From an uncultured Granulosicoccaceae bacterium (lineage in GTDB: Bacteria > Pseudomonadota > Gammaproteobacteria > Granulosicoccales > Granulosicoccaceae), in NCBI GenBank assembly GCA_938020525.1, contig CALIHW010000004.1:1-43701 (forward strand): a stretch of 43,701 bases of DNA, given 5' to 3'. The notes beneath the pieces are model-generated. The model did no database searches, was not told the DNA's origin, and was given only the letters and a program-made list of their open reading frames with translations. Shown here piece by piece: positions 17,135 to 26,792 of this stretch; positions within the stretch are counted from its first letter, which is position 1, and each line of letters begins with the position of its first letter. The position numbers were made by a program, and so were the translations under genes.

Positions 17135-18388
17135 ATGGCATCTAACAGACCGATTATTGCCGGTAATGGTCTGGCCATTTTTTTGATTATCGTTTTTGTA
17201 TTGCCAGTCACCGGGGTTCTGGCCTACATCATCACGTCACCACTCGATGGCTGGATGGTGCAATTCGGTACCTGGCTTCATGAGACCTACGACTGGTCTT
17301 TTTCAACTTTCGAAACGCAGGAACGATTTGCAAAGATAGGCTTTGCGACTCGTTCGATTTTTATTGCGGTTGGTATTTCGTTTCTCTATTTCTGGCTTTC
17401 CAACTGGCTTAATCAAGGTCTGGCGCGGGTATCGTCCAGAGGCTCCACCGGTAGAGAGGCCTACATAATCGAAGCGATACAGCCGTGGATCTTTGTCGGA
17501 CCGGCACTTGTGTTGTTGATCCTGTTTTTGTTTGTACCAGCGTTTTCCACACTCAGTCTTTCTTTTCAAGAGGCAGATGGCGCGCGAACAGTTCGCAACT
17601 ACGCTTTCCTTTGGGATTCCTCAGCACTCGGGTATGTGCAGTTTCGTTATGCTATGCGTAACAGTCTTATGTGGCTCGTGCTGGTACCCACAGTTTGTAT
17701 TTCTTTGGGGTTGCTGATTGCGGTCCTGGCTGACTCTGTACGGTGGGGGATCATCGCGAAAACGCTGATCTTCGTACCAATGGCTATATCGTTTGTAGGG
17801 GCTGCAGTGATATGGCGCAATATATTTGCCGGTGGTGGTATTGAGCCACAGCAGGTTATTAACGGTGTGACTCCGTCTTACCAGATTGGGTTATTAAAGG
17901 CATTGCTCGGCCATACGGCAGCTTACAACGAGCCGTTATACAGTCTGAAGTTCTGGGGTAATTTCTTTCTGATGTGGATTCTCGTCTGGGTGCAGACCGG
18001 CTTTGCCATGGTTATCTTTTCAGCAGCGCTTCGCGGTGTGCCGGAAGATACCATCGAGGCTGCAAAGATTGATGGAGCCAATCCGTTTCAGATGTTTTTT
18101 CGCGTCAAGCTACCGCAGATATTTTCAACTGTAGTGGTGGTATGGACCACACTGGTGATATTGGTACTGAAGATGTTTGATATTCCTTATGCGCTATCTG
18201 CCAATGATGATGACAAACTGTTGCTTGCCACGATGATGGAAAACGCGCGTAACAACTGGTCGGTCGGTGGAGACAATGTTGAAAACCTGTTTGCCGCTAT
18301 TGCTGTAATGCTGATGGTCACGGTTATACCCAACATGATTTTTAATGCGCGAAGGATTCGTCGTGAACAGAAAGAGCTTGGACATTGA
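17135..18388 (+). CDS. aglF: alpha-glucoside ABC transporter permease
   Basis: A 417-residue MalF-like inner-membrane permease. An N-terminal hydrophobic pair (residues about 8-35 and 70-90) precedes a six-helix core starting at IFVGPALVLLILFLFVPAF. The ATPase-contact EAA loop reads EAAKIDGANPFQMFF, near residues 308-322. It follows the post-aglE terminator and promoter and precedes the second permease. It should form the transmembrane heterodimer with aglG. Start ATG at 17135 with a weak GGAAT site. Confidence 0.9.
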   Translation: MASNRPIIAGNGLAIFLIIVFVLPVTGVLAYIITSPLDGWMVQFGTWLHETYDWSFSTFETQERFAKIGFATRSIFIAVGISFLYFWLSNWLNQGLARVSSRGSTGREAYIIEAIQPWIFVGPALVLLILFLFVPAFSTLSLSFQEADGARTVRNYAFLWDSSALGYVQFRYAMRNSLMWLVLVPTVCISLGLLIAVLADSVRWGIIAKTLIFVPMAISFVGAAVIWRNIFAGGGIEPQQVINGVTPSYQIGLLKALLGHTAAYNEPLYSLKFWGNFFLMWILVWVQTGFAMVIFSAALRGVPEDTIEAAKIDGANPFQMFFRVKLPQIFSTVVVVWTTLVILVLKMFDIPYALSANDDDKLLLATMMENARNNWSVGGDNVENLFAAIAVMLMVTVIPNMIFNARRIRREQKELGH

Positions 18389-18473
18389 TGCGAGTACTGA
18401 TCATTATTAGCTTAATCAAAGGTTGCTTTGTTCAACCATTGTCTTTTATGACAATCTGGGGCGGGTGCGGCAA

Positions 18474-19697
18474 ATGACTCGTACTTTCAAGCATATTGTA
18501 TTGGCGTTAATCGTTGTTATCTGGGTGTTGCCGTTTGTCGCTCTGGTAACTACCTCGCTGCGGTCGGAAACCGCCTCTAAGACATCCGGTTTCTGGACTG
18601 CCTTTACACCCACTGAATTGGGTCATCGTTTCGGTACGCATGACAGGGATCAGACAGACCCGTTCGTTACAATGAGCGGCAATATTTTTGAACGGCTCAA
18701 TGGTGATAAAGAGAGTTTTGAAGTCTCCGGTGAAGTTAATTCAATACTGTTTAAAGGTCGGGTACCTGACCCTGATAACGCAGGCAAAACCAAGCTGATC
18801 AAACAATTGATCTATGCTGGTGAAGTAATGGATGTGCGTGACGGGGAATTTGTATTTCAATCAAACGGGGACTTTACCTGGACATTCCCTGAGGCCACAG
18901 CACCGAAACCCAAAAATCTCGACGCGTTTATTAATCAGGATCCCGTATTTGGAACTGATGCTTATGTAGAGGTCTTGTTTGAGAATGAAAACGTACCCAA
19001 CGCACTGATCTCCTCTTTTATCGTCACGATACCTGCCACTATTATACCGATTACTATTGCGGCCTTCGCAGCCTATGCATTTGCATGGATGCGATTCCCC
19101 GGACGTGACTGGTTATTTGTGATTGTAGTATCGCTAATGGTGGTGCCGACACAACTAGCTTTTCTGCCAGTGCTGCAGGGCTTCAGTGGGATCGCGTCGT
19201 GGGCCACCTCACTAAATGCGTGGCTGACTGATTGTGAAGCAACTCAAACTTGCCAGGTTGCCTCCAAGTCGTTTGCCAGTCTGTGGGTAACGCATACTGC
19301 GTTTGGACTACCACTCGCGATCTATCTGTTGCGCAACTATATTGTGGGCTTGCCGAAAGAGTTGCTTGAAAGCGCGAGAATAGATGGTGCAAGTCATCTG
19401 AAGATTTTTACCCGGTTGATCATTCCACTGTCTGTGCCAGCTCTGGCGTCATTCAGTATCTTTCAGTTCCTGTGGGTATGGAACGACCTTATTGTCGCTC
19501 TCTATATCGGCTCTGCGGATTCTGCTGATCTGGTATTTCCTATTCGATTGCAGAAGCAGTTGGGTACGTTTAAAGACCAACTACATTTACTTAACGCTTC
19601 AGCGGTTATCTCTATCATCGTCCCGGTGATTGTATTCCTTTCTATGCAGCGCTACTTTATACGTGGCTTGTTGGCGGGTTCAGTCAAGGGTGGATAA
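18474..19697 (+). CDS. aglG: alpha-glucoside ABC transporter permease
   Basis: A 407-residue MalG-like permease. TM1 is HIVLALIVVIWVLPFVALV. A long hydrophilic insert of about 150 residues (from GHRFGTHDRDQTDPF to AYVEVLFENENVPN) precedes the remaining helices. The insert explains why it is longer than MalG, as is usual for AglG. The EAA loop reads ESARIDGASHLKIF. The frame is open from a TTG at 18423, but the ATG at 18474, with a G-rich stretch before it, gives the expected N-terminus. It ends four bases before the alpha-glucosidase ATG. Confidence 0.9.
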   Translation: MTRTFKHIVLALIVVIWVLPFVALVTTSLRSETASKTSGFWTAFTPTELGHRFGTHDRDQTDPFVTMSGNIFERLNGDKESFEVSGEVNSILFKGRVPDPDNAGKTKLIKQLIYAGEVMDVRDGEFVFQSNGDFTWTFPEATAPKPKNLDAFINQDPVFGTDAYVEVLFENENVPNALISSFIVTIPATIIPITIAAFAAYAFAWMRFPGRDWLFVIVVSLMVVPTQLAFLPVLQGFSGIASWATSLNAWLTDCEATQTCQVASKSFASLWVTHTAFGLPLAIYLLRNYIVGLPKELLESARIDGASHLKIFTRLIIPLSVPALASFSIFQFLWVWNDLIVALYIGSADSADLVFPIRLQKQLGTFKDQLHLLNASAVISIIVPVIVFLSMQRYFIRGLLAGSVKGG

Positions 19698-19701
19698 TCT
19701 T

Positions 19702-21282
19702 ATGAGGCCTGATTTATCAAAACACGGTGAATCAAAATCCGGTGACCTGCAGTGGTGGGAAACAGCGGTCATCTACCAGATCTATCCACGCTCTTTTCAA
19801 GACTCAAATGATGATGGTATCGGAGATCTGCCCGGTATAACGAGCCGGCTTGAGTACATCGCAAAACTTGGTGTGGATGCCGTTTGGATCAGTCCGTTTT
19901 TCAAGAGCCCGCAAAAAGACTTTGGTTATGATGTCTCGGACTACTGTGATGTCAATCCTGAATACGGGACGCTTAAAGACTTTGATGCGTTGCTTGCCAA
20001 AGCACATGGTCTAAACCTTAAAATCATGGTCGATATTGTGCCGGCTCATTGCTCAGATCAACATGCCTGGTTTATAGAGAGTCGCCAATCCAGGGATAAC
20101 GATAAATCTGACTGGTTCCATTGGGTTGAACCGCAAGCAGATGGTAGCCCGCCGAATAACTGGCTGTCTTTTTTTGGCGGACCTGCATGGAGCTGGGAGC
20201 CGAGACGCCAGCAATATTACCTGCACAATTTCCTAAGCTCGCAGCCTAATCTCAATCACGCTAATCCAGCTGTCCGTGAAGCGCTCATGGACGTTGCTCG
20301 TTTCTGGTTTGACCGTGGCGTTGATGGGTTTCGACTGGATGCCGTACATACCATTAATGCAGATGCAGCGCCTTACAAAAACAATCTTGCCAACCCGGGC
20401 TTTGTTCCCGGACCATTGCCGCAACAGCAACAACCATTCTTTCGACAGTTGCACGATAGCGGGCAGTTGAACCAACCAGCTATTCAGTCATTTAGTGAAT
20501 CATTCAGATCGGTCGCTGATCAATATGGTGATCGCTACCTGATGGGGGAGCTACATGGTGACGATCCCATCAAAGCAAGTCAGACTTTTACAGCAGAAGG
20601 GCGCTTGCACGCCACTTATAACTTCAATCTTCTGCAGTGGGATGGTCTGAGTGTTGATGGACTCAAAGGCGCGATCAGTAAAGCAGTTGAAGCTTTTAAC
20701 GGAACGGGGCGGTTGAGTTTCGCGTTCTCCAATCATGATGTACCGCGCAGCGCTACACGGCAGCTCGCACCGTTAGGCCTCACAGAAGATCAACAGCCTG
20801 CATTGCAATTGCTGTTGTTAAAGCTTGAAACCTGCCTGATCGGGTCAACCTGCGTTTATCAGGGGGAGGAGTTAGCATTTCAGGATGCACAGGATATACC
20901 AGTAGAGCAGATGCAGGATCCATGGGGTATTGAATTTGCCCCTGTGTTTGCTGGTCGTGATACCTGCCGTACACCGATGGTATGGAGTAAAGATTCATCC
21001 AATGGAGGTTTCTCTAAAGCCAACAGTACCTGGTTGCCCATTGATTCACGCCACTTGCAACGTGCAGCGCTTGATGAAGCTGCAAGAGATGACTCCATTT
21101 ACAATGAGTATGCAGCGTTTCTTGGTTGGCGTAAGGAGCAGCCTGCACTCATGTCTGCAAACACAATGTCGCAAGTGACGGGTGCCGCGAGCCAGATTGT
21201 GTTTGATCGTGTCTCAGAGCAGCAGACGCTGCGCTGCACCTTTGACTTTGATTCGCTCACCGCAACCTTTGAGGATATCTAG
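19702..21282 (+). CDS. aglA: GH13-family alpha-glucosidase
   Basis: A 526-residue cytoplasmic glycoside hydrolase that releases glucose from imported alpha-glucosides. It has YQIYPRSFQDSNDDGIGD near the start and region I DIVPAHCSDQH. The nucleophile is Asp213 in GFRLDAVH, the acid/base Glu283 in LMGELHGD, and the transition-state Asp346 in SNHD. These are all three catalytic carboxylates. Region I has PAH where many GH13 enzymes have PNH, common in this subfamily. No signal peptide, fitting hydrolysis after uptake. The frame extends back to 19630 inside aglG, but the ATG at 19702 follows an AGGGTGG site. The stop abuts the aglK ATG (TAGATG). Confidence 0.93.
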   Translation: MRPDLSKHGESKSGDLQWWETAVIYQIYPRSFQDSNDDGIGDLPGITSRLEYIAKLGVDAVWISPFFKSPQKDFGYDVSDYCDVNPEYGTLKDFDALLAKAHGLNLKIMVDIVPAHCSDQHAWFIESRQSRDNDKSDWFHWVEPQADGSPPNNWLSFFGGPAWSWEPRRQQYYLHNFLSSQPNLNHANPAVREALMDVARFWFDRGVDGFRLDAVHTINADAAPYKNNLANPGFVPGPLPQQQQPFFRQLHDSGQLNQPAIQSFSESFRSVADQYGDRYLMGELHGDDPIKASQTFTAEGRLHATYNFNLLQWDGLSVDGLKGAISKAVEAFNGTGRLSFAFSNHDVPRSATRQLAPLGLTEDQQPALQLLLLKLETCLIGSTCVYQGEELAFQDAQDIPVEQMQDPWGIEFAPVFAGRDTCRTPMVWSKDSSNGGFSKANSTWLPIDSRHLQRAALDEAARDDSIYNEYAAFLGWRKEQPALMSANTMSQVTGAASQIVFDRVSEQQTLRCTFDFDSLTATFEDI

Positions 21283-22335
21283 ATGGCACGAGTCTCCTTA
21301 AGAGGGGTAAACAAATCATTCGGTAAGGTTGACGTAATTCGTGATGTTGATCTGGATATTGATAACGGCGAGTTTGTAGTTTTCGTCGGTCCCTCCGGAT
21401 GTGGTAAGTCTACTTTGTTGCGCCTGATCTCCGGTTTGGAAGCATTATCCAGTGGTGAGATATATATTGCAGACCGCCCGGTAATGGACCTGCCACCTTC
21501 AAAGCGCGGTATTGCGATGGTGTTTCAATCCTATGCTCTTTATCCGCATATGACTGTGTTTCACAACATGGCATTTTCATTGGATCTTGAAGGTAAAAGT
21601 AAAAAAGAAATTCGTGAACGCGTAGAAGCGGCAGCAAAGATTTTGCAAATGGAACATCTGCTTGATCGACGCCCTGCAGCATTGTCTGGCGGGCAACGTC
21701 AACGCGTTGCAATCGGTCGCGCCATTGTGCGCAACCCGGATGTTTTTCTGTTTGATGAGCCATTGTCTAACCTTGATGCCGCGCTTCGTCACGACACCCG
21801 CGTAGAAATAGCCAAGCTGCACAGGCAACTTGATGCCACTACAATCTATGTAACACACGATCAGGTCGAGGCGATGACCTTGGCTGACAAAATCGTTGTT
21901 CTTAAAGATGGTGAAGTCATGCAGGTCGGTGCACCGATGGACTTGTTTCATAACCCCGCCAACGAATTTGTAGCAGGCTTTCTGGGTTCACCGAAAATGA
22001 ACTTCTTCGAAGGTGTGCTTTTAAGCGCTTCAGAGCAACAGGCACATTTTAGTGGTGAAGAGTTCGAGGTAGATGGTGTTCGATTAGTTTCCACCACAAA
22101 GCGCAATGGAGATCCGATAAAGCTCGGTATAAGACCACAGCATATGTGGCTTGATCCGAATGGATCGGTAACAGGTACAGTCACTCTTGTTGAACAACTG
22201 GGTACTGAGACGGTACTTGAGCTGATTACTCAACAAGGAACACCGTTTCGTATTGCATCACCGGAAAATGTCGAGGTATCAGTTGGAGAGCAGGCAAGTT
22301 TTAATTTCGACCCGAACTCCGCGCACTTGTTTTAG
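21283..22335 (+). CDS. aglK: alpha-glucoside ABC transporter ATPase (MalK/UgpC type)
   Basis: A 350-residue ATPase with Walker [10 protein letters not shown] (about 36-44), Q-loop [11 protein letters not shown], signature [14 protein letters not shown], Walker [14 protein letters not shown] and the switch His in [11 protein letters not shown]-terminal TOBE/regulatory domain of about 120 residues follows ([12 protein letters not shown] onward, then LGIRPQHMW). It energises the aglE-F-G importer. The ATG directly follows the aglA stop and its own stop abuts the next ATG, so translation is coupled across three genes. Confidence 0.95.
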   Translation: MARVSLRGVNKSFGKVDVIRDVDLDIDNGEFVVFVGPSGCGKSTLLRLISGLEALSSGEIYIADRPVMDLPPSKRGIAMVFQSYALYPHMTVFHNMAFSLDLEGKSKKEIRERVEAAAKILQMEHLLDRRPAALSGGQRQRVAIGRAIVRNPDVFLFDEPLSNLDAALRHDTRVEIAKLHRQLDATTIYVTHDQVEAMTLADKIVVLKDGEVMQVGAPMDLFHNPANEFVAGFLGSPKMNFFEGVLLSASEQQAHFSGEEFEVDGVRLVSTTKRNGDPIKLGIRPQHMWLDPNGSVTGTVTLVEQLGTETVLELITQQGTPFRIASPENVEVSVGEQASFNFDPNSAHLF

Positions 22336-23001
22336 ATGAAGATACCTTTTTTGGGATTGTTGTTTGATTTAGATGGTACGCTGATTGATTCAAGTGTGGT
22401 CATAGACCGTGCGTGGAAAGCGTTTTCAAAAAAGCATGGTCTCGATCCTGACAAGGTGTTGCGGGTAATTCAGGGTAAACCTGCGTTTGAATCTGTTAAG
22501 GCATTGAGACCCGATGCTTCCTCGGTAGATATTGTTGAGGACACCAGATGGCTCGAGCAAATGGAGTCTCAGGATACAGATGGAGTAATCCAATTGCCTG
22601 GATCTGTAGAATTTTTAAGCACGCTCAATGATCACAATATCCCATGGGCAATAGTGACTTCCGGCACGATCCCGGTTGCGACAGCTCGAATAAAGGCGAC
22701 CGGGTTACCGAAGCCTGATGTGCTTATAACTCCGGAGTTAGTAACGAAAGGTAAGCCTGACCCGGAGCCCTACCTGCTTGGTGCAGAAAAAATAGGTCTG
22801 AAAGCTGAAGATTGCATTGTATTTGAAGATGCACCGGCAGGTGTAAAGTCCGGTGCTTGTGCAGGTGCAAAAGTCATTGGGATACTGACACAATTTGACA
22901 GAGGTGAATTGCGGGCGGCTAATGCAACTGCTTGCGTCGCATCTCTTGCCGATGTAAATCTATCTTTGTCTGGCGATGATTTCGCATTGTCTGTGGCCTG
23001 A
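22336..23001 (+). CDS. HAD-superfamily sugar/polyol phosphatase or beta-phosphoglucomutase-like protein
   Basis: A 221-residue HAD subfamily IA protein. Motif I is LLFDLDGTLIDSS (nucleophile and acid Asp). A helical cap covers about residues 20-85. Motif II is VTSGT, the motif III Lys is in TKGKPDPEPY, and motif IV is VFEDAPAGVKSG. The GKPDPEPYLLGAEKIG and EDAPAGV stretches match the GPP/YfbT and beta-phosphoglucomutase branch. It starts immediately at the aglK stop (TAGATG) as the last operon gene, so it probably removes or isomerises a sugar phosphate made during alpha-glucoside use, perhaps a side product. It is not part of the classic agl set. Confidence 0.85.
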   Translation: MKIPFLGLLFDLDGTLIDSSVVIDRAWKAFSKKHGLDPDKVLRVIQGKPAFESVKALRPDASSVDIVEDTRWLEQMESQDTDGVIQLPGSVEFLSTLNDHNIPWAIVTSGTIPVATARIKATGLPKPDVLITPELVTKGKPDPEPYLLGAEKIGLKAEDCIVFEDAPAGVKSGACAGAKVIGILTQFDRGELRAANATACVASLADVNLSLSGDDFALSVA

Positions 23002-23187
23002 GGTGTTGATGTACTAAAGCGCAATATCAGCCAAATTAACTTGATACTGCCTCTGAGTTTATAGACAATAGGCCCATGGGGCGGCGAATGCCTCGTGAGG
23101 CGTCAGCTGAATATTCGCATCCAACTACTTGCCGGTGTCACACTGCGATCCGGTATTCGTTAACCCTGAACTAAGGGAGGATGCGTT

Positions 23188-24030
23188 ATGGCGTCACCTG
23201 TACAAATATCTGTAAACCAGTTATCCCGTCTTGTAGGAACCCCTGCTGCGCCCGTCATTATTGACGCGCGCAATGGAGAGGATTTCGACGATGATCCGCG
23301 TTTGATTCCGGCAGCTATTCGCTGTGAGTTTCCATCTGTCATTGATAATATTGCCGATGTGGTTAATGACATCGGCAGTCGACGTGCCGTTGTCTATTGT
23401 CAGAAGGGCCTGAAGATCAGTGAGGGTGTGGCAGCACTCTTGAGATCTAAAGGTGTTTCGGCAGAGGTACTGGAAGGGGGGCAATTCGGCTGGCGCGATG
23501 CGGGCATGTTGATGTCAGCTGATGTACAGCGAAATGCTGATGGTCAGAGCCTTTGGGTCACCAGAGTTCGGCCAAAGGTGGATCGCATAGCTTGCGCCTG
23601 GTTAATCCGTCGATTTGTCGATCCCAATGCCATGTTTATGTTTGTCACCGGCTCACAGGTGGCACTGGTGGCAGAAAAATTTAATGCGACGCCGTTTGAT
23701 GTAGAAGATGTGCTTTTCAGTCATCGCGACTCCGGCTGTACATTTGACACGATGCTGCATGAGTTTGGCCTGCAAGGTGGTAGCAAACCTGCTGAAGCAC
23801 TTAGCCGGTTAGCCACAGTTGTGCGTGGTGCAGATACTGATCAGCTTGATCTTGCACCGCAGTGCGCGGGATTGATGGCAGTGTCATTGGGCTTATCGCG
23901 CCAATATAGTGATGATCTCGAGCAGCTTGAAGCGGGTATGCATATCTATGATGCTATGTACCGCTGGGCGCGTGATGCATTTGATGAAAAACATGACTGG
24001 TCCAGTGCCGGTCATGTTGGGTCGAGGTAG
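23188..24030 (+). CDS. rhodanese-ChrB fusion, chromate resistance accessory protein
   Basis: A 280-residue protein with two parts. Residues about 5-110 form a rhodanese domain with the loop VVYCQKGLKIS (Cys71 as candidate sulfur-accepting residue). Residues about 120-275 match the Chrome_resist (ChrB C-terminal) domain: LWVTRVRPKVDRIACAWLIR, then FMFVTG and FSHRDSGCTFDTML. Classical ChrB carries a different N-terminal domain, so here a sulfurtransferase-like domain replaces it. A strong GGGAGG site precedes the ATG. The chromate transporter follows after five bases. Likely role: sensing or handling chromate or another oxyanion for the ChrA exporter. Confidence 0.85.
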   Translation: MASPVQISVNQLSRLVGTPAAPVIIDARNGEDFDDDPRLIPAAIRCEFPSVIDNIADVVNDIGSRRAVVYCQKGLKISEGVAALLRSKGVSAEVLEGGQFGWRDAGMLMSADVQRNADGQSLWVTRVRPKVDRIACAWLIRRFVDPNAMFMFVTGSQVALVAEKFNATPFDVEDVLFSHRDSGCTFDTMLHEFGLQGGSKPAEALSRLATVVRGADTDQLDLAPQCAGLMAVSLGLSRQYSDDLEQLEAGMHIYDAMYRWARDAFDEKHDWSSAGHVGSR

Positions 24031-24035
24031 ATCTG

Positions 24036-25358
24036 GTGGCTGATAATTCTGTACCTTCAGCGCATAAAGACAGCAACAGTGCTGAGTCAGTTACCAGTCC
24101 TACAATGGCGCAGGCGTTTATTGTCTGGCTTAAAATCGGGTTGTTATCATTTGGCGGTCCTGCTGCACAGATAGCATTGATGCACAAGATCGTTGTGGCA
24201 GAAAAAAACTGGTTGTCTGAAAAACAGTATCTGAGTGCCTTGAGTTTTTGTATGTTATTGCCCGGCCCTGAAGCAATGCAGCTGGCGACTTATTCCGGCT
24301 GGAAGTTGCACGGAGTAAGAGGCGGGCTGATTGCTGGTTTGATGTTTGTAATTCCCGGGGCGCTAGTAGTCTTTTTCTTTGCCGCTATTTATGCGTTGTA
24401 TGGCAAAGTGAGTCTGGTTGAAACGTTGTTTCTGGGTATTAAGGCGGCGGTAATAATTGTTGTTATCGAAGCGTTGCTAAGAGTTGCGAAAAAGGCCCTG
24501 ACTAATGCAGAGCACTGGGTTATAGCAGCTCTCGCGTTTGTGATGATTTTTTTTATTAATATTCCGTTTCCATTGATTATTGCAGCGGCAGCATTGTACG
24601 GTTTTCTCCGCAGTAAATATCACAGCACGGTTAGCCAGAATATCGCAGCCCCTGCCGCCGGGCATATTCGCTCGACGGTGACTACAATTGCGATCTGGCT
24701 GGTACTCTGGTTGTTGCCATTTATATTTTTGTGGGCAATCGGTGCGCATGATCTACTGTTGCGGGTAGGAGCCTTCTTTTCGCAGCTTGCGGTGGTGACC
24801 TTTGGTGGTGCATATGCAGTACTTGCTTACCTTGCGCAAGATGTTGTCAGCCAGTATGGATGGCTAACTGCTGGTGAGATGATGGATGGTCTGGGTCTTG
24901 CCGAGACGACACCTGGTCCGTTGATTCTAGTGACTGAGTTTGTCGCTTTTCTGGCAGGGTTCAAACAAGGCGGTTTCGCGCTTGCAACCAGTGCTGCTCT
25001 CATTACGTTGTGGGTAACTTTCGTGCCGTGTTTTTTGTGGATCTTTGCAGGTGCTCCTTATATTGACTGGCTCGGTGATCAGCCGCGGCTTAAAGGTGCG
25101 ATGTCTGCGATAACAGCAGCGGTGGTCGGTGTGATTCTTAACTTGTCGGTCTGGTTTGCACTGCACGTACTTTTTCGACAGGTGGAACCGATAAAGCAAG
25201 GCTTCCTGACTCTGTGGACACCAACGCTAAGCTCGCTTGACTGGCGAGTCGCGCTGCTGACGGTGCTATGCGGTATAGCGGCATTTGCATATCACCGTTC
25301 AATTGGTATTATCCTGGTGATGTCGGCGCTGGCGGCATTGGCTCTTTCTATTTTCTAG
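24036..25358 (+). CDS. chrA: chromate/oxyanion transporter ChrA (long-chain CHR family)
   Basis: A 440-residue inner-membrane protein made of two homologous halves, each starting with a Gly-rich signature. The first has LLSFGGPAAQIALM followed by LLPGPEAMQLATYSG. The second has VVTFGGAYAVLAYL followed by AETTPGPLILVTEF. Both PGP motifs typical of CHR transporters are present. About ten to twelve hydrophobic segments. It expels chromate, probably by proton exchange. GTG start, five bases after the rhodanese-ChrB gene, with AGGT as ribosome site overlapping that gene's end. Confidence 0.92.
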   Translation: MADNSVPSAHKDSNSAESVTSPTMAQAFIVWLKIGLLSFGGPAAQIALMHKIVVAEKNWLSEKQYLSALSFCMLLPGPEAMQLATYSGWKLHGVRGGLIAGLMFVIPGALVVFFFAAIYALYGKVSLVETLFLGIKAAVIIVVIEALLRVAKKALTNAEHWVIAALAFVMIFFINIPFPLIIAAAALYGFLRSKYHSTVSQNIAAPAAGHIRSTVTTIAIWLVLWLLPFIFLWAIGAHDLLLRVGAFFSQLAVVTFGGAYAVLAYLAQDVVSQYGWLTAGEMMDGLGLAETTPGPLILVTEFVAFLAGFKQGGFALATSAALITLWVTFVPCFLWIFAGAPYIDWLGDQPRLKGAMSAITAAVVGVILNLSVWFALHVLFRQVEPIKQGFLTLWTPTLSSLDWRVALLTVLCGIAAFAYHRSIGIILVMSALAALALSIF

Positions 25359-25362
25359 CCTG

Positions 25363-25406
25363 TAGTAAACCTGGGACTGTTGCCGTACAACCGGGTCGGT
25401 TTACTA
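25363..25406. terminator. 44-base imperfect stem-loop just after chrA
   Basis: TAGTAAACC (25363-25371) pairs perfectly with GGTTTACTA (25398-25406). Inside, GAC/GTC and GTTG/CAAC add further stem around a CCGTA loop. It begins four bases after the chrA stop. It lacks a T-run, so it may be a processing or mRNA 3'-end structure, or a regulatory element ahead of the desaturase gene at 25519. Confidence 0.5.
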
Positions 25407-25518
25407 ACCAGGATATATGTTGAAACTATCAGGAATGAAAGCCGGATTCTGAAGCGAGTCTGTTTGCAGGCTTGCTACGCAGCGGCTATAAGAAAAAGAC
25501 ACCAGAAGCAGATTCATT

Positions 25519-26715
25519 ATGCAAAGCGCAGATGCTACTTTAAAAGGGGGGCAGGTCTATCCACCCTTGTCAGAAATTCGGAATTCACTTCGAATTAAGT
25601 GGTATCGGTGTCCGATAGCAACCCCCAGGCTCAGAGAGTTGCTCAAACGAAGTGACCGCAAGGGCTTACAACAAGCAGGTGGACACTTTGCCTTGTGGTT
25701 ACTCAGCGGTGCCGGGGTGTTTTTGTGCTTTGCAAATGGTCTGTGGTGGGGATTGTTGCCTGCGCTGTGGATTCACGGTGCATTTGCCTGCTTCTTTAAC
25801 GGTACCTCTGTTCACGAGCTGGGCCACGGGACTGTGTTTAAAACACCGTGGTTAAACCGGTTGTTTCTATATACATTCAGCACAATCAGCTGGTGGGATC
25901 CTTTTGATTATGCGAGTTCTCATACTTTTCATCATCGCTACACCCTCCATCCGGAAGGTGATCGAGAGAATTTACTGCCACTGTCTCCGTTGGTGGGAAA
26001 GACATTCCTGATACAGAAGCTGACATTCAATTTGTACTCGCCGCCAGGGAGAAACTTTGGCAAAGGCGGCTTTGTTAATGCCGTAATAAGCACTGCTCTT
26101 GGTGCATTAGGTAAAACTGGCGATCAGCGAGTGCCCAGTAATGAATGGTTACGAGCGTTGCATGATGATTTGCCAAATGAACACAGAAAGTCTGTTTGGT
26201 GGTCGAGATGGTTGATTGCTTTTCATTTGTCGGTTGCACTATTTTCTTTTCTAACAGGGCAATGGATATGGATTCTTATTGTGACTTGCAGTTCCTATTT
26301 CTCGACAATATGCTCCTACCTTTTGGGGATGACTCAGCACTGTGGTCTTAAGGAGAATGACTCTGATTTCAGAAAGTCTGTTCGCAGTATTCAAATCAAC
26401 CGCATATCAGAGTTTCTTTACTGGCACATGAACTGGCATACAGAGCATCACATGTTTGCCGGGGTGCCTTGTTATAACCTGAAAGCGTTGCACCAGGAAA
26501 TCAAGCACGATATGCCGGTGCCTCGTACATTGTTCCAGGCGTGGCGCGAGATGATTGAAACGTGGAAAAAGCAAAAAACGGATAGTGACTATTTCTATGA
26601 CACACCGGTGCCAGACAGTACTCATCACATGATAGATCATAATGAAAGTATTGCTGATGAAGATCTACAGAGCTCGATAGGCGAACTCGCCCCTGCAGAA
26701 CTTGATAAGAATTAA
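25519..26715 (+). CDS. membrane fatty-acid desaturase family protein
   Basis: A 398-residue di-iron membrane enzyme. The three histidine boxes are HELGH (99-103), HTFHH (135-139) and HTEHH (about 307-311). Hydrophobic segments lie around residues 57-90, 112-125 and 222-265. The PF00487 family inserts double bonds or hydroxyl groups into lipids. GVPCYNLKALHQEI after the last box is typical of the C-terminus. The acidic tail of about 40 residues (DYFYDTPVPDS onward) is extra. No strong ribosome site; alternative internal starts are not better. No neighbouring lipid gene indicates the substrate. Confidence 0.87.
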   Translation: MQSADATLKGGQVYPPLSEIRNSLRIKWYRCPIATPRLRELLKRSDRKGLQQAGGHFALWLLSGAGVFLCFANGLWWGLLPALWIHGAFACFFNGTSVHELGHGTVFKTPWLNRLFLYTFSTISWWDPFDYASSHTFHHRYTLHPEGDRENLLPLSPLVGKTFLIQKLTFNLYSPPGRNFGKGGFVNAVISTALGALGKTGDQRVPSNEWLRALHDDLPNEHRKSVWWSRWLIAFHLSVALFSFLTGQWIWILIVTCSSYFSTICSYLLGMTQHCGLKENDSDFRKSVRSIQINRISEFLYWHMNWHTEHHMFAGVPCYNLKALHQEIKHDMPVPRTLFQAWREMIETWKKQKTDSDYFYDTPVPDSTHHMIDHNESIADEDLQSSIGELAPAELDKN

Positions 26716-26792
26716 GAGATGAATGTCTGTGTTCAGTAGATAACTTCTATGCGTTAGTCTATGTAGAGTATCAATTTGACATGCTGTGCATT

